NCBI RefSeq assembly: GCF_026810365.1
Contig: NZ_CP113948.1
Location: 3,187,001 to 3,251,000 of the forward strand
Source of the DNA: Flavobacterium praedii
GTDB lineage: Bacteria; Bacteroidota; Bacteroidia; Flavobacteriales; Flavobacteriaceae
DNA length: 64,000 bases
Direction of reading: 5' to 3'
A program made the position numbers and the translations under genes. Below are positions 26,598 through 35,848 of this stretch, one piece after another (the stretch's first letter is position 1; each line of letters begins with the position of its first letter). The notes beneath the pieces are model-generated. The model was not told where the DNA came from, ran no database searches, and saw only the letters and a list, made by a program, of their open reading frames with translations.

Positions 26598-28778
26598 TTA
26601 TTCATTCCTTTTAATAAAATTGAAATCCAATTGTTTTTTAACTAAATCAGCATTTTTAACCTTAACATAAATCTCATCACCCAACTGCAATAATCGATTA
26701 GAATTCGCACCCACTAAGGCATATTGCTTCTCGTCAAATGTATAATAATCTTCTTTTATGTCACGGGTTCTAACCATTCCTTCACATTTATTTTCTATAA
26801 TTTCTACATAAATACCCCATTCTGTAACCCCAGAAATAACACCTAAGAATTCTTGATCCTGATGGTTCTGCATGTATTTAACTTGCATATATTTGATAGA
26901 GTCCCTTTCAGCATTCGTTGCTAAACCTTCCATAGTTGAAGAATGTAAACATTTTGCTTCATAAGTTTCTTCATCTACTGATTTACCTCCATCCAAATAA
27001 TACTGTAATAATCGGTGTACCATAACATCTGGATAACGACGGATAGGCGATGTAAAATGCGAATAATAATCAAAAGCCAAACCGTAATGACCAATGTTAT
27101 CCGTAGAATATTTAGCTTTACTCATGGATCGAATAGCAAGAGTATCAATTAAATTTTGCTCTTTTTTACCGTTTACTTCTTCCATCAAAGCATTCAATGA
27201 TTTGGAAATATCACCCTTATTTCTAAAATCAATTTTATAACCAAACTTAGCAATTAAATTTTGCATGGCTATTAATTTGTCTTCATTGGGCTCATCGTGA
27301 ATTCTATAGATGAAAGTTTTCTTTTGTTTACCAATGTATTCAGCGACTTTTCTATTAGCCAAAAGCATGAATTCTTCAATCAAATGATTGGCATCTTTTG
27401 AAACTTTAAAATAAACACCTTCTGGTTCACCTTCTGGATCTAAATTGAATTTTACTTCTACTTTATCAAACGAAATAGCACCTTCGTTCATTCTATTTCT
27501 TCTGAATATTTTGGCTAATTGATCCATTTTTAGGGTAGCAGCCACGATTTCATCTGAAACTACATAGGAAGTTCCAGTAATCGAAATATCAACAGGAATT
27601 GTATTGTCCTTGGTTTCTATGATGTATTGCGCTTCTTCATAAGCAAAACGCTGATCGGAGAAGATTACAGTACGACCAAACCATTGGTTCACCACTTGAC
27701 ATTTCTCGCTGATTTCAAAAATAGCAGAGAACGTATATTTTTCTTCTTGAGGACGCAACGAGCAGGCAAAATTAGACAGCACTTCGGGTAACATTGGCAC
27801 TACCCTATCCACCAAATAAACGGATGTTGCTCTTTGATAGGCTTCATCATCCAATATGGTACCTTCTTCCAAATAATAAGAAACATCGGCTATGTGAACT
27901 CCAATTTCATAATTTCCATTTTCTAATTGTTTGAAAGACAAAGCATCATCAAAATCCTTGGCATCTTTTGGGTCAATCGTAAAAGTCAACGTATCGCGCA
28001 TATCACGACGTTTGGCAATTTCACTGGCTTCAATTGATGTATCAATTTTTTGGGCAAAGGTTTCTACTTCAATAGGAAACTCGGCTGGCAATCCATATTC
28101 GGCCAAAATAGCATGAATTTCGGTATCGTGTTCTCCTGGTTTTCCAAGCACTTTTACCACTTTTCCAAAAGGGCTATCGGCTCTGGATGGCCAATCCTCA
28201 ATGTGGACTAAAACAACATCTCCTTGCTCCGCCTCCCCTATTTTATCTTTTGGAATAAAAATATCGGTGTACATTTTAGGATTGGCAGTCGAAACAAAAG
28301 AGAAATTCTTTTGAATGTCAATCACTCCAACAAAGTCAGTTTTATATCTTTCGATCACTTCAATTACTTCACCTTCAGCTCTTCGACCACTTCTTTTGTT
28401 ATAAACATACACTTTTACGGTATCTTTATCCAGAGCGTGATTTAGATTATTGGATGGAATAAAAACATCTTCTTCAAATTCAGGACAAATGAAATAGGCC
28501 GTTTTACGACCCGTCATATCAATTGTACCTTCGTAATACTCTTTACTGGCAGCTTTTATTAAATATTTTCCAGGTTCAGATTCTATAATTTTCTTGGAAG
28601 CGGCCAAAATCTTTAAATCCTTTATGATTTGATTCCGACTTTGAGTGTCATCAAGTTCTAACTTTGCTCCTATTTGCTTATAATTAAATGCTTTATTGGC
28701 ATTTTGCGATAATATTTTTATAATTTTATCTGAGAAATCTTTCTCTTTCTTTATCGGCTTTCTTATTCTTTTACTCAT
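26598..28778 (-). CDS. rnr: Ribonuclease R
   Basis: RNase R is a processive 3'-5' exoribonuclease that degrades structured RNA. The 726-residue protein has a basic N-terminal helix-turn-helix region and two cold-shock domains. The RNB catalytic domain carries the acidic site TIDPKDAKDFDDALS and the later motif HYGLAFDYYSHFTSPIRRYPD. A C-terminal S1 domain (FLGVISGVTEWGIYVEI) follows. Motif order and length are normal for the family. Confidence 0.95.
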   Translation of the reverse strand: MSKRIRKPIKKEKDFSDKIIKILSQNANKAFNYKQIGAKLELDDTQSRNQIIKDLKILAASKKIIESEPGKYLIKAASKEYYEGTIDMTGRKTAYFICPEFEEDVFIPSNNLNHALDKDTVKVYVYNKRSGRRAEGEVIEVIERYKTDFVGVIDIQKNFSFVSTANPKMYTDIFIPKDKIGEAEQGDVVLVHIEDWPSRADSPFGKVVKVLGKPGEHDTEIHAILAEYGLPAEFPIEVETFAQKIDTSIEASEIAKRRDMRDTLTFTIDPKDAKDFDDALSFKQLENGNYEIGVHIADVSYYLEEGTILDDEAYQRATSVYLVDRVVPMLPEVLSNFACSLRPQEEKYTFSAIFEISEKCQVVNQWFGRTVIFSDQRFAYEEAQYIIETKDNTIPVDISITGTSYVVSDEIVAATLKMDQLAKIFRRNRMNEGAISFDKVEVKFNLDPEGEPEGVYFKVSKDANHLIEEFMLLANRKVAEYIGKQKKTFIYRIHDEPNEDKLIAMQNLIAKFGYKIDFRNKGDISKSLNALMEEVNGKKEQNLIDTLAIRSMSKAKYSTDNIGHYGLAFDYYSHFTSPIRRYPDVMVHRLLQYYLDGGKSVDEETYEAKCLHSSTMEGLATNAERDSIKYMQVKYMQNHQDQEFLGVISGVTEWGIYVEIIENKCEGMVRTRDIKEDYYTFDEKQYALVGANSNRLLQLGDEIYVKVKNADLVKKQLDFNFIKRNE

Positions 28779-28885
28779 GTATCTTTTCTTAAAAGTCTAA
28801 AATTACAAAATTGTATTCACTATTCCCTATTCTACCTAGAGTTTTAAACTATTAATAACTTTATTACTTTTATAAAAAAAATAAA

Positions 28886-29119
28886 ATGAAAGACTTTAAA
28901 ACGATTGCCATATTTAATTATCCACATGAAATTGTGGTACTTAGACATATTTTGGATCAGGAAGGAATTCATTATTTTTTCGAAAATGAACACATTGTTT
29001 CCATTGACCCGTTGGCAAGCTTTGCTTTTGGCGGAATCCAACTCAAAGTGCATCCAAACGATTTTGAACAAGTTCAAGAAATACTAGACAATTTGAATTC
29101 AAAACTTTCAATTGTTTGA
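28886..29119 (+). CDS. DUF2007 small protein
   Basis: The 77-residue product has the DUF2007 ('putative prokaryotic signal transducing protein') pattern: a short alpha-beta fold with FKTIAIFNYPHEIVVLRHIL, a central strand and an ending FGGIQLKVHPNDFEQVQEIL. No function is established. It is transcribed away from rnr. A single perfect DnaA-box word (TTATCCACA) falls inside it near 28918, which I take as chance. Confidence 0.8.
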   Translation: MKDFKTIAIFNYPHEIVVLRHILDQEGIHYFFENEHIVSIDPLASFAFGGIQLKVHPNDFEQVQEILDNLNSKLSIV

Positions 29120-29127
29120 AAAATTTA

Positions 29128-29229
29128 AACTTTCAATTTAATTTTTTTGTTTTCAAATTTCAACTTTCAATTTAATTTTTTTGTTTTCAAATTTCAACTT
29201 TCAATTTAATTTTTTTGTTTTCAAATTTC
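29128..29229. repeat. 34-bp tandem repeat, three copies
   Basis: Three essentially identical 34-bp units (29128-29161, 29162-29195, 29196-29229) begin AACTTTCAATTTAATTTTTT and end TTTTCAAATTTC. They lie nine bases after the DUF2007 stop and may act as a serial T-rich termination region. Confidence 0.9.
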
Positions 29230-29868
29230 AAAGTTGTCAACATATATTAAATACAACAAAAAGAAAATTTAAATTAAATTAATTTTTTAATGGTTATTAT
29301 AGTGTGTTAATAGTTACTATAAATTTCTATAAAAATGTACTGAAATGAAGTTTTAGGTTTTTATATTGAGTTATTAACATCGTTATTGATACTTAAATAT
29401 TTAGTTTTTAGGGAGTTTTTTAAAATAATTAACAACTGTTAACAAATCAAAAATTATATAAATTGTAAATAAGTGACTTTGTGTTTTTTGTTTACAACCC
29501 AATTTTAAGTATTGATAACTTTTCTAAAAATTCATTAAACTTTATTTGGATTTCTGATATAGGTTTTGGATTACTTATTTTTTGTTTACAAACTCAAAAA
29601 ACTTCTAAAATTCTATCCAAAGTTATAAACATTTTATGTTAACTTAAGGTTAATTGAATATCAAGTAGTTAGCTTTTACTATTAACAATGCAAAATATTA
29701 ACATTATAATTATATTCTGTGTACTGATTTGCAGACTATTGTATATTTATGAAAATGTTAATAAACTCCAAAATTTCTAAGAATCAAATAGTTGCGTTTT
29801 TATTTAAAAAAATAGAATTTTGAAGTTTAATCTTTATCTATTATTACAACTGAAAAATACTTTTTGTA
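29230..29868. other. AT-rich intergenic region
   Basis: About 640 bases without a gene. Words such as TTAACA/TGTTAA and GTTTACAA recur, but no DnaA box cluster, tRNA, riboswitch or clear hairpin is seen. The rpiB promoter lies at its right end. Confidence 0.5.
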
Positions 29869-29897
29869 TTGTATCTAAAATACTTTGGTTAAATTTG
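29869..29897 (+). promoter_or_regulatory. Promoter of rpiB (TTG, 18 bp, TAAATTTG)
   Basis: TTG at 29869-29871 and TAAATTTG at 29890-29897 are 18 bp apart, fitting the Bacteroidota consensus. The ATG is 25 bases downstream. Confidence 0.65.
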
Positions 29898-29922
29898 CAA
29901 TTCAAAAACTAATTCAGAAAAA

Positions 29923-30354
29923 ATGAAAATTTCGATAGGGAATGACCACGCCGGACCAGATTATAAAAAAGCAATTGTTCAATTTTTAGAGTCAAAAGGG
30001 CATCAAGTGACCAATTATGGTACAGATACAGAAGCTTCTGTTGATTATCCTGATTTTGGGCATCCTGTTGCAACGGATGTTGAAGAAGGTAAAGCTGATT
30101 TTGGTATTGTGATTTGCGGAAGTGGAAACGGAATTGCAATGACTGTTAATAAGCATGCAGGTGTTCGCGCCGGTTTGTGTTGGACTAAAGAGATTGCTTA
30201 TTTAACGCGTTTGCATAATGATGCTAATATTGTGAGCATTCCAGCGCGTTTTACGTCTATTCCGCAAGCTGTAGAAATTGTTGAAACGTTCTTAGCTACC
30301 GAATTTGAAGGAGGAAGACATCAAAATAGAGTGAATAAAATTGCTTGTCAATAA
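29923..30354 (+). CDS. rpiB: Ribose-5-phosphate isomerase B
   Basis: RpiB interconverts ribose 5-phosphate and ribulose 5-phosphate in the pentose phosphate pathway. The 143-residue protein shows the LacAB/RpiB family N-terminus (MKISIGNDHAGPDYK), DYPDFGHPVA, the catalytic cysteine loop VICGSGNGIAM and the R-containing segment AGLCWTKEIAYLTRLHNDANI. It has its own promoter and terminator. Confidence 0.95.
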   Translation: MKISIGNDHAGPDYKKAIVQFLESKGHQVTNYGTDTEASVDYPDFGHPVATDVEEGKADFGIVICGSGNGIAMTVNKHAGVRAGLCWTKEIAYLTRLHNDANIVSIPARFTSIPQAVEIVETFLATEFEGGRHQNRVNKIACQ

Positions 30355-30389
30355 AAAAATCCGCGGGGTGCTTTGCACCAAAATTTAGT

Positions 30390-30425
30390 AAAAGCTCAGT
30401 CTAAAACTGGGCTTTTATTGTTTTT
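30390..30425 (+). terminator. Terminator of rpiB
   Basis: An 11-bp stem with one G-U pair (30390-30400 with 30406-30416) is followed by a T-rich stretch. A small GGTGC-TTT-GCACC hairpin precedes it at 30367. Confidence 0.82.
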
Positions 30426-30702
30426 AAAGTTGAATAATGTAGTTTGATATCAATAAATAAACAGTCAAAATTTGAATTAGTGTAATACTGAAAAATTTTA
30501 GCAAGTAACTTGTTTTAGCCGTTTTGTGTCGAAAAATCGACATCGCAAGCAATGAACCAATGGTACCACCAAGCGCCACCCAGAACAGAAGTGTTTGTTC
30601 GGATATTCTTCTTTTATTATTTTTTGCTAATTTTTTGTCATAGCCTATTAACACAAAAGCAATTAAATTAACAAGAAAAAAAGTAAATATTAATAATACC
30701 AT
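30424..30702 (-). CDS. DUF1294 membrane protein
   Basis: The 92-residue protein has two or three membrane helices. The DUF1294 signature is present: NLIAFVLIGYDKKLAKNNKRRISEQTLL, then the glycine-rich ALGGTIGSLLAMSIFRHKTAK. Function unknown. The stop codon lies inside the rpiB terminator region of the convergent gene. Confidence 0.82.
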   Translation of the reverse strand: MVLLIFTFFLVNLIAFVLIGYDKKLAKNNKRRISEQTLLFWVALGGTIGSLLAMSIFRHKTAKTSYLLKFFSITLIQILTVYLLISNYIIQL

Positions 30703-30720
30703 TTAAATAGAAATAAAAGT

Positions 30721-30728
30721 CAAAGATA
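30721..30728 (-). promoter_or_regulatory. -7 element (TATCTTTG) of the DUF1294 gene
   Basis: It is an exact TAnnTTTG on the minus strand, 18 bases before the ATG. Confidence 0.5.
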
Positions 30729-30791
30729 GCAGAAGTTTATTATTTTTCTTATATTTAAAGTCTTTATTTAAGCCTTAAAAATGTATGTAGT

Positions 30792-31616
30792 ATGAGCCCA
30801 ATTAAATTATTTGAACAAAAAAAAGTACGTAGCCATTATGATGCTGAAAAAGAAATTTGGTATTTCTCGGTTATTGATGTAATCGAAATTTTGACCGACA
30901 GCGTTAATCCAAGAGATTATTGGTATAAAATGAAAATTAGGGTCAATACTGAAGACGGGCTTCAACTGTCGACACTTTGTCGACAGTTTAAAATGCTTGC
31001 GGAAGACGGCAAAAACCGACTGACAGATACTGCAGATACAGAAACTTTGTTACGTTTAATCCAATCCATTCCCTCTCCAAAAGCGGAACCTTTCAAACAA
31101 TGGTTAGCCAAAGTTGGATATGAACGCATGCAAGAATTAGCAGATCCAGCGCAAAGTTTAGATCGTGCCCGCGAAAATTGGCAAAAATTAGGTCGAAGCG
31201 AAAAATGGATTCAGCAACGAATGACGGGACAGGAAACTAGAAACAAACTTACCGACTATTGGAAAGAAAGCGGAGTTGAAAAGCAGGACGAGTTTGCAAT
31301 GCTTACCAATATTATTCATCAAGAGTGGACAGGATTATCTGTAAAAAAACACAAAGAGGTCAAGGGTCTGGAAGCCCAAAACCTTAGGGATCACATGAGT
31401 GAGGCAGAATTGATTTTTACCGCATTGGCTGAACTTTCTACCAGACAAATTGCAGAAAGCGATAAAGCCAAAGGGCTTATCGAAAATGCAAAAGCAAGCA
31501 AAAAAGGAGGTGCTATTGCCAAAAATGCTCGTATTGCTTTGGAAGATAAAACTGGGAAAAGCGTAGTAACTGGCGAGAATTTTTTGCCTCCCGCAAAAAA
31601 AGAATTAAATGAATAG
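30792..31616 (+). CDS. BRO-N/DinD-like protein
   Basis: The 274-residue protein begins with a BRO-N-type domain (about residues 1-110; FEQKKVRSHYDAEKEIWYFSVIDVIEIL, then RDYWYKMKIR), as in phage antirepressors. The C-terminal half (EWTGLSVKKHKEVKGL, NLRDHMSEAELIFTALAE, IAESDKAKG) resembles DinD, a DNA-damage-induced protein that inhibits RecA filaments. The length equals that of DinD. No other phage genes are nearby, so I treat it as a chromosomal regulator or DNA-damage protein rather than a prophage remnant. It lies 52 bases upstream of tex. Confidence 0.72.
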   Translation: MSPIKLFEQKKVRSHYDAEKEIWYFSVIDVIEILTDSVNPRDYWYKMKIRVNTEDGLQLSTLCRQFKMLAEDGKNRLTDTADTETLLRLIQSIPSPKAEPFKQWLAKVGYERMQELADPAQSLDRARENWQKLGRSEKWIQQRMTGQETRNKLTDYWKESGVEKQDEFAMLTNIIHQEWTGLSVKKHKEVKGLEAQNLRDHMSEAELIFTALAELSTRQIAESDKAKGLIENAKASKKGGAIAKNARIALEDKTGKSVVTGENFLPPAKKELNE

Positions 31617-31668
31617 AAATACATTCCTTTTTCTATTTTTACAGGATAATAAAATTACAGCATAATCA

Positions 31669-33792
31669 ATGACCAATTTACAATTCATTTCAAAATACGT
31701 TGCCACGGCAACAATCAACATTCAAAATACGGTTCAATTATTACAAGAAGATTGCACGATTCCGTTTATTTCGAGATATCGAAAAGACAAAACGGGAAAT
31801 CTGGACGAAGTTTTTATCGAGAACATTGCAAAATTCCAAAAAGAGTACGAAGTCATTGTAAAGCGTAAAGAAGCGATTTTAAAATCGATTCAGGAGCAAA
31901 ATGCATTGACATCGGAATTGGATAAAAAAATCCAACAGAGTTTCGATTTACAGGAATTGGAAGATTTTTATCTACCGTATAAAAAGAAAAAAAGAACCAA
32001 AGCCGATGTAGCGAGAGAGAATGGATTGGAACCTTTGGCGAAAATTATAATGGCGCAAAGTAAGGATGATGTTGATTTCTTGGCAACACAATACTTGAAT
32101 GAGAACGTGATTAATGAGGAATCGGCTTTGCAAGGCGCGAGAGATATTATTGCCGAATGGATTAATGAAAACATTTACGTTAGAAAACAGTTGAGAAGAT
32201 TGTTTGAGCGTAAAGCGACGATTACAACTAAGGTGGTTAAATCCAAGAAAGAGGAGGAAGGTGCCCAAAAATTCAATCAATATTTTGAATGGGCAGAACC
32301 ATTGACCAAAGCGCCATCACATCGTTTATTGGCTATTATGCGAGCCGAAAACGAAGGTTTTATCAAGTTCAAAGTGGATGTGGAGTTAGACGACGCTTAC
32401 GACATTATTGATGAATTAATTATTAAAGGAGACAACAGTACCACGCCACATATTCAATTAGCGATAGAGGATAGTTACAAACGCTTGCTGAATCCGGCAA
32501 TTTCGAATGAAGCGTTGCAGGAAGCAAAGGCGAAAGCGGACATTAATTCGATTCAGGTATTTGCTAATAATTTAGGGCAATTGTTATTGGCACCGCCTTT
32601 GGGCGAAAAAAGAATTTTGGCAATAGATCCTGGATTTCGTTCGGGTTGTAAAATTGTTTGTTTGGACGAAAAAGGGGATTTGTTGTATAACGAAACCATT
32701 TATCCGCATGCTCCGCAAAAGGAAGAAGCAATGGCGATGAAAAAGATTAAATCAATGGTCAATGCGTACCAAATTGATGCGATATCGATAGGTAATGGAA
32801 CAGCTTCTAGAGAAACCGAATTCTTTATCAAGAAAATCGCTTTTGACAAACCAGTTCAGGTTTTTATTGTCTCGGAGGCGGGCGCTTCCGTATATTCGGC
32901 TTCAAAGATTGCTAGAGACGAATTTCCTAATTATGATGTAACGGTGCGAGGATCGGTTTCTATAGGGAGAAGATTATCGGATCCATTGGCCGAATTGGTA
33001 AAAATTGACCCAAAAGCAATTGGCGTTGGACAATACCAACACGACGTAGATCAAAACAAATTAAAGGAAGAATTAGACAATACCGTGATTCGTTGCGTGA
33101 ACTCGGTGGGAATCAATATCAATACGGCGAGTAAACATTTGTTGAGTTATGTGAGTGGAATAGGAGAGAAGCTTGCTGAAAATATTGTGACTTATAGATC
33201 TGAAAATGGTCCTTTTACCGACAGAAAACAGCTAAAAAAAGTACCTCGTTTGGGTGATAAAGCCTATCAACAAGGAGTGGCATTTATCCGTATTTCGAAT
33301 GCCAAAAATCCTTTAGACAATTCGGCAGTGCATCCAGAAGCGTATGCTATTGTGGAGAAGATGGCCAAAGATTTGAAATTGACCGTAAACGATTTGATTG
33401 CCAATGCAGCAAAAACAGCTTTGATAAAACCTGAAAACTACATTACGGCGGATATTGGAGTTTTGACTTTGAAAGACATTATAAAAGAGCTTGAAAAACC
33501 GGGATTAGACCCTAGAAAAGCAGCTACGGTTTTTGAATTCGACCCGAATGTAAAAACAATTAAAGATGTAAGAACGGGAATGATTTTGCCAGGAATTGTG
33601 AATAATATTACCAATTTTGGTTGTTTTGTTGATATTGGGGTGAAAGAAAGTGGATTGGTTCATATTTCGCAACTCAAAGCTGGTTTTGTGAGCGATGTGA
33701 ATGAAGTGGTCAAATTACACCAACATGTTACCGTAAAAGTTGTGGAGGTTGACGAGGATAGAAAGAGGATTCAATTGACAATGGTGATTTAA
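31669..33792 (+). CDS. tex: Tex-family RNA-binding transcription accessory protein
   Basis: Tex proteins bind nucleic acids and affect transcription. The 707-residue protein has the N-terminal helical Tex domain (TIPFISRYRKDKTGNLDE). The YqgF/RuvX-like RNase H fold follows (ILAIDPGFRSGCKIVCLDEKG, near residue 315), then helix-hairpin-helix segments (LLSYVSGIGEKLAENIV, KKVPRLGDKAYQQG). A C-terminal S1 domain (GMILPGIVNNITNFGCFVDIG) completes the standard order and length. Confidence 0.95.
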   Translation: MTNLQFISKYVATATINIQNTVQLLQEDCTIPFISRYRKDKTGNLDEVFIENIAKFQKEYEVIVKRKEAILKSIQEQNALTSELDKKIQQSFDLQELEDFYLPYKKKKRTKADVARENGLEPLAKIIMAQSKDDVDFLATQYLNENVINEESALQGARDIIAEWINENIYVRKQLRRLFERKATITTKVVKSKKEEEGAQKFNQYFEWAEPLTKAPSHRLLAIMRAENEGFIKFKVDVELDDAYDIIDELIIKGDNSTTPHIQLAIEDSYKRLLNPAISNEALQEAKAKADINSIQVFANNLGQLLLAPPLGEKRILAIDPGFRSGCKIVCLDEKGDLLYNETIYPHAPQKEEAMAMKKIKSMVNAYQIDAISIGNGTASRETEFFIKKIAFDKPVQVFIVSEAGASVYSASKIARDEFPNYDVTVRGSVSIGRRLSDPLAELVKIDPKAIGVGQYQHDVDQNKLKEELDNTVIRCVNSVGININTASKHLLSYVSGIGEKLAENIVTYRSENGPFTDRKQLKKVPRLGDKAYQQGVAFIRISNAKNPLDNSAVHPEAYAIVEKMAKDLKLTVNDLIANAAKTALIKPENYITADIGVLTLKDIIKELEKPGLDPRKAATVFEFDPNVKTIKDVRTGMILPGIVNNITNFGCFVDIGVKESGLVHISQLKAGFVSDVNEVVKLHQHVTVKVVEVDEDRKRIQLTMVI

Positions 33793-33799
33793 AAATAAT

Positions 33800-33807
33800 T
33801 ATCTTTG
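33800..33807 (+). promoter_or_regulatory. -7 element (TATCTTTG) of the AbiE-type operon
   Basis: This exact TAnnTTTG lies only four bases before the antitoxin ATG at 33812, so the predicted transcript has almost no leader. A TTG at 33775-33777 inside the end of tex may be the -33 box, with a rather long spacer of 22 bp. Confidence 0.55.
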
Positions 33808-33811
33808 TTAT

Positions 33812-34117
33812 ATGAAGAAGGAAATAAGCATAGAAGATTTTTCTCCACATCTTTTTTGGGATGTGGATTTTTCTGATTTTGACTTTCAAAAACATAAAAT
33901 TCATTTAGTTCAAAAAGTATTAGAACATGGCTTAATAAAAGATTGGAATTTATTAAAAGACGTCTATGGTTTAAATACAATTAAGGAAATTTCACTTAAT
34001 ATAAGAAGTTTGGATGCTGTTACACTTTCTTATTTAGCGGCACTTTTCAATATTGATAAAAAGGAATTCAGATGCTACAAACACAGACAGTTGTTCCCGA
34101 ATTACTGGAACTCCTAA
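33812..34117 (+). CDS. DUF6922-type AbiEi-like antitoxin
   Basis: The 101-residue protein (ISIEDFSPHLFWDVDF, then LVQKVLEHGLIKDW and LYGLN-type helices) resembles the small DUF6922 partners that precede AbiEii-like nucleotidyltransferase toxins in Bacteroidota. AbiE systems give phage defence by abortive infection; the antitoxin is a helix-turn-helix repressor-type protein. It overlaps the toxin start by 46 bases, so the two are tightly coupled. With the toxin frameshifted, the antitoxin may have no partner here. Confidence 0.72.
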   Translation: MKKEISIEDFSPHLFWDVDFSDFDFQKHKIHLVQKVLEHGLIKDWNLLKDVYGLNTIKEISLNIRSLDAVTLSYLAALFNIDKKEFRCYKHRQLFPNYWNS

Positions 34118-34682
34118 AAAAAATAATGTGCGAAGAATTGTTTCTTGATTATCATTTAGTTGGCGGCACTTCATTGTCATTGCAAATGGGTCACAGAAAT
34201 TCGATAGATATAGATTTGTTTGGCAATTGTGAAATAAACCAAAACCTATTTATTGATAAACTAAAAGATTACGGTCAAGTTATTGTTACTCAAAGCACCA
34301 AAAATATTTTGATTGCTGAAGTGAACGGAATAAAAGTTGATTTTGTAAATTATAAATACCCTTTGTTATCAAATCCTATTCTAATTGGACATATAAGAAT
34401 GTTGTCTACAATGGATATTGCAGCAATGAATTAAACGCAATTGCAGGACGTGGCTCAAAAAAGGATTTTATTGACTTATATTTTTTGTTGAAAAAATTTT
34501 CAATGCGAGAAATGCTTGATTTTTATAATCTTAAATATTCAAATGGTTCGGAGTTTATGGTTTTGAAAAGTTTGTCCTATTATGATGATGCCGATGAACA
34601 ATTAAATCCTAAAATGCTTCACAAAGATTTTAACTGGGAAATTTGCAAACAAAAAATAATTGAGGAAGCTTTAAAACTATAA
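34072..34682 (+). pseudogene. AbiEii/AbiGii-type nucleotidyltransferase toxin, frameshifted
   Basis: The first frame (34072-34434) gives the N-terminal 120 residues, including the nucleotidyltransferase motif LVGGTSLSLQMGHR...SIDIDLFG and the third acidic strand VDFVNYKYP. It then hits TAA after MDIAAMN. The missing C-terminal part continues from 34431 in another frame: LNAIAGRGSKKDFIDLYFLLK and onward to 34682, a normal AbiEii ending. One lost A in what was probably ATGAAATTAAAC explains the shift. Full length would be about 203 residues. The residual 120-residue product keeps the catalytic site but lacks the conserved KKDFIDLY motif. Confidence 0.85.
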
Positions 34683-35113
34683 GTATTTGTCGCGATTATT
34701 GATGCTAAAAAGTGTATTTAGTTGGTGGTGGCGATTAAAATTTCTAATAATATTCAAAAAAATCCCAATCCAAACATTTTGGATTGGGATTTTTGTTTCA
34801 GTAAAAAACTACAAAACACATAAAACTACGTATTTTTACTTATGTGTAAAGAATTACGAATTTCTAAAAATGTACCGATTCTAAGTAGATGAAATGATAG
34901 TTGATGTTATTTTTTCGTGCTCATTTATAAAGAATGCACAAAAAGCAAGCTGTTTTTCGAGCTGATTGGGCGGCCTGTTGGGTAGTGCCAACTATTGTGT
35001 ATTGCGAAAAACTCATATATTTACTTCAAAAGAAGACAGTTACAGTATTTTTTTTACTGATTTTGTCAATTAACCAAGATTTGTTCATTGGATTAAAAAA
35101 TAAACAACTACAG
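34683..35113. other. Intergenic region before the Crp/Fnr gene
   Basis: About 430 bases without a credible gene. It holds the terminator at 34759-34797 and an inverted repeat ACACATAA (34816-34823)/TTATGTGT (34840-34847) that could be an operator. A more GC-rich stretch near 34940-35000 is of unknown nature. An open frame runs through the last part, but its translation looks random and the regulator starts better at 35114. Confidence 0.45.
34759..34797 (+). terminator. Terminator after the AbiE-type locus
   Basis: A perfect 16-bp stem (34759-34774 with 34778-34793, loop of 3) is followed by T residues. Its AATCCCAA core is shared with elements near 41151 and 53791. Confidence 0.9.
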
Positions 35114-35818
35114 ATGAAAGAAAATCAAGCCATTTGCAACAATTGTAGTAATGAAAATTGTTTTATCAAAAAGCATATTCATTTGCCCAACATGCAAAGT
35201 TATATAGAGAAGAAACACAGTTTTAGCTGCAAGAAATCGCAACAGTTTATTATTGAGGGGGCACCTATTCAGGGACTCTATTTTGTGCAAAAAGGAAAGG
35301 TAAAAACGGTAAAAACAGGAATCAACGGCAGGGAACAAATTGTAAGGTTTACGACCGATGGGGATACGGTTGGTTTTAGGGGTTTTGGAACGAGCAATCG
35401 GTATTTGATTGGAGCTTATGCCTTGGAGGATACCATTTTGTGTAATTTTAATAATGAGGTGATGATGGACATTCTTCAAAATATTCCCGAATTCACTTAT
35501 GATATGATGCTTTTTTATGCCGAGGAATTAAACAAGAGCGAGAACAACATTCGGAAAATCGCCCACATGAACGTGAGAGAGCGCGTGATTGATACCTTAT
35601 TATACATTCACCGAAAATTTGGTCAAAAGAATGAGCTGATTAATCTTGATTTGTCCCGTAAAGAGATTGCCGATTTTGCTGGTACGACCGAAGAGCAAGT
35701 GACTAGGGTGATTTCGAGTTTGAAAAGAGAGGAATTAATTAAAACGGTTGGTAAGAAAATAGGTTTGCAACAAATTAACAAAATGAAATCGGAAATTATG
35801 GAACATAAGTATGTCTAA
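35114..35818 (+). CDS. Crp/Fnr-family transcription regulator with N-terminal cysteines
   Basis: The 234-residue protein has a cysteine-rich start (ICNNCSNENCF), a cyclic-nucleotide-binding-like beta barrel (IIEGAPIQGLYFVQKGKVKTVKTG, VGFRGFG) and a long dimer helix. A C-terminal winged helix with a clear recognition segment follows (LSRKEIADFAGTTEEQVTRVISSLKREELI). The cysteine spacing, with two later cysteines, is compatible with an iron-sulfur sensor as in FNR, but this is inference. It lies directly upstream of the porin and Nrt-type transporter genes, which it probably controls. ATG 35114 gives a family-like start; a longer frame upstream looks noncoding. Confidence 0.85.
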   Translation: MKENQAICNNCSNENCFIKKHIHLPNMQSYIEKKHSFSCKKSQQFIIEGAPIQGLYFVQKGKVKTVKTGINGREQIVRFTTDGDTVGFRGFGTSNRYLIGAYALEDTILCNFNNEVMMDILQNIPEFTYDMMLFYAEELNKSENNIRKIAHMNVRERVIDTLLYIHRKFGQKNELINLDLSRKEIADFAGTTEEQVTRVISSLKREELIKTVGKKIGLQQINKMKSEIMEHKYV

Positions 35819-35848
35819 GTAGTTTTGGATTTACACTTTGAATTTAAT

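Noticed and set aside
28918..28930. DnaA box TTATCCACA inside the DUF2007 gene as a sign of oriC
   Set aside because: Only a single box, inside a gene, with no cluster in the neighbouring AT-rich regions.
29230..29868. AT-rich gap as a replication origin
   Set aside because: No DnaA boxes and no dnaA gene nearby; AT-richness alone is common in this genome.
34934..35113. N-terminal extension of the Crp/Fnr regulator
   Set aside because: The extra 60 residues look unlike the family and precede a good ATG at 35114.
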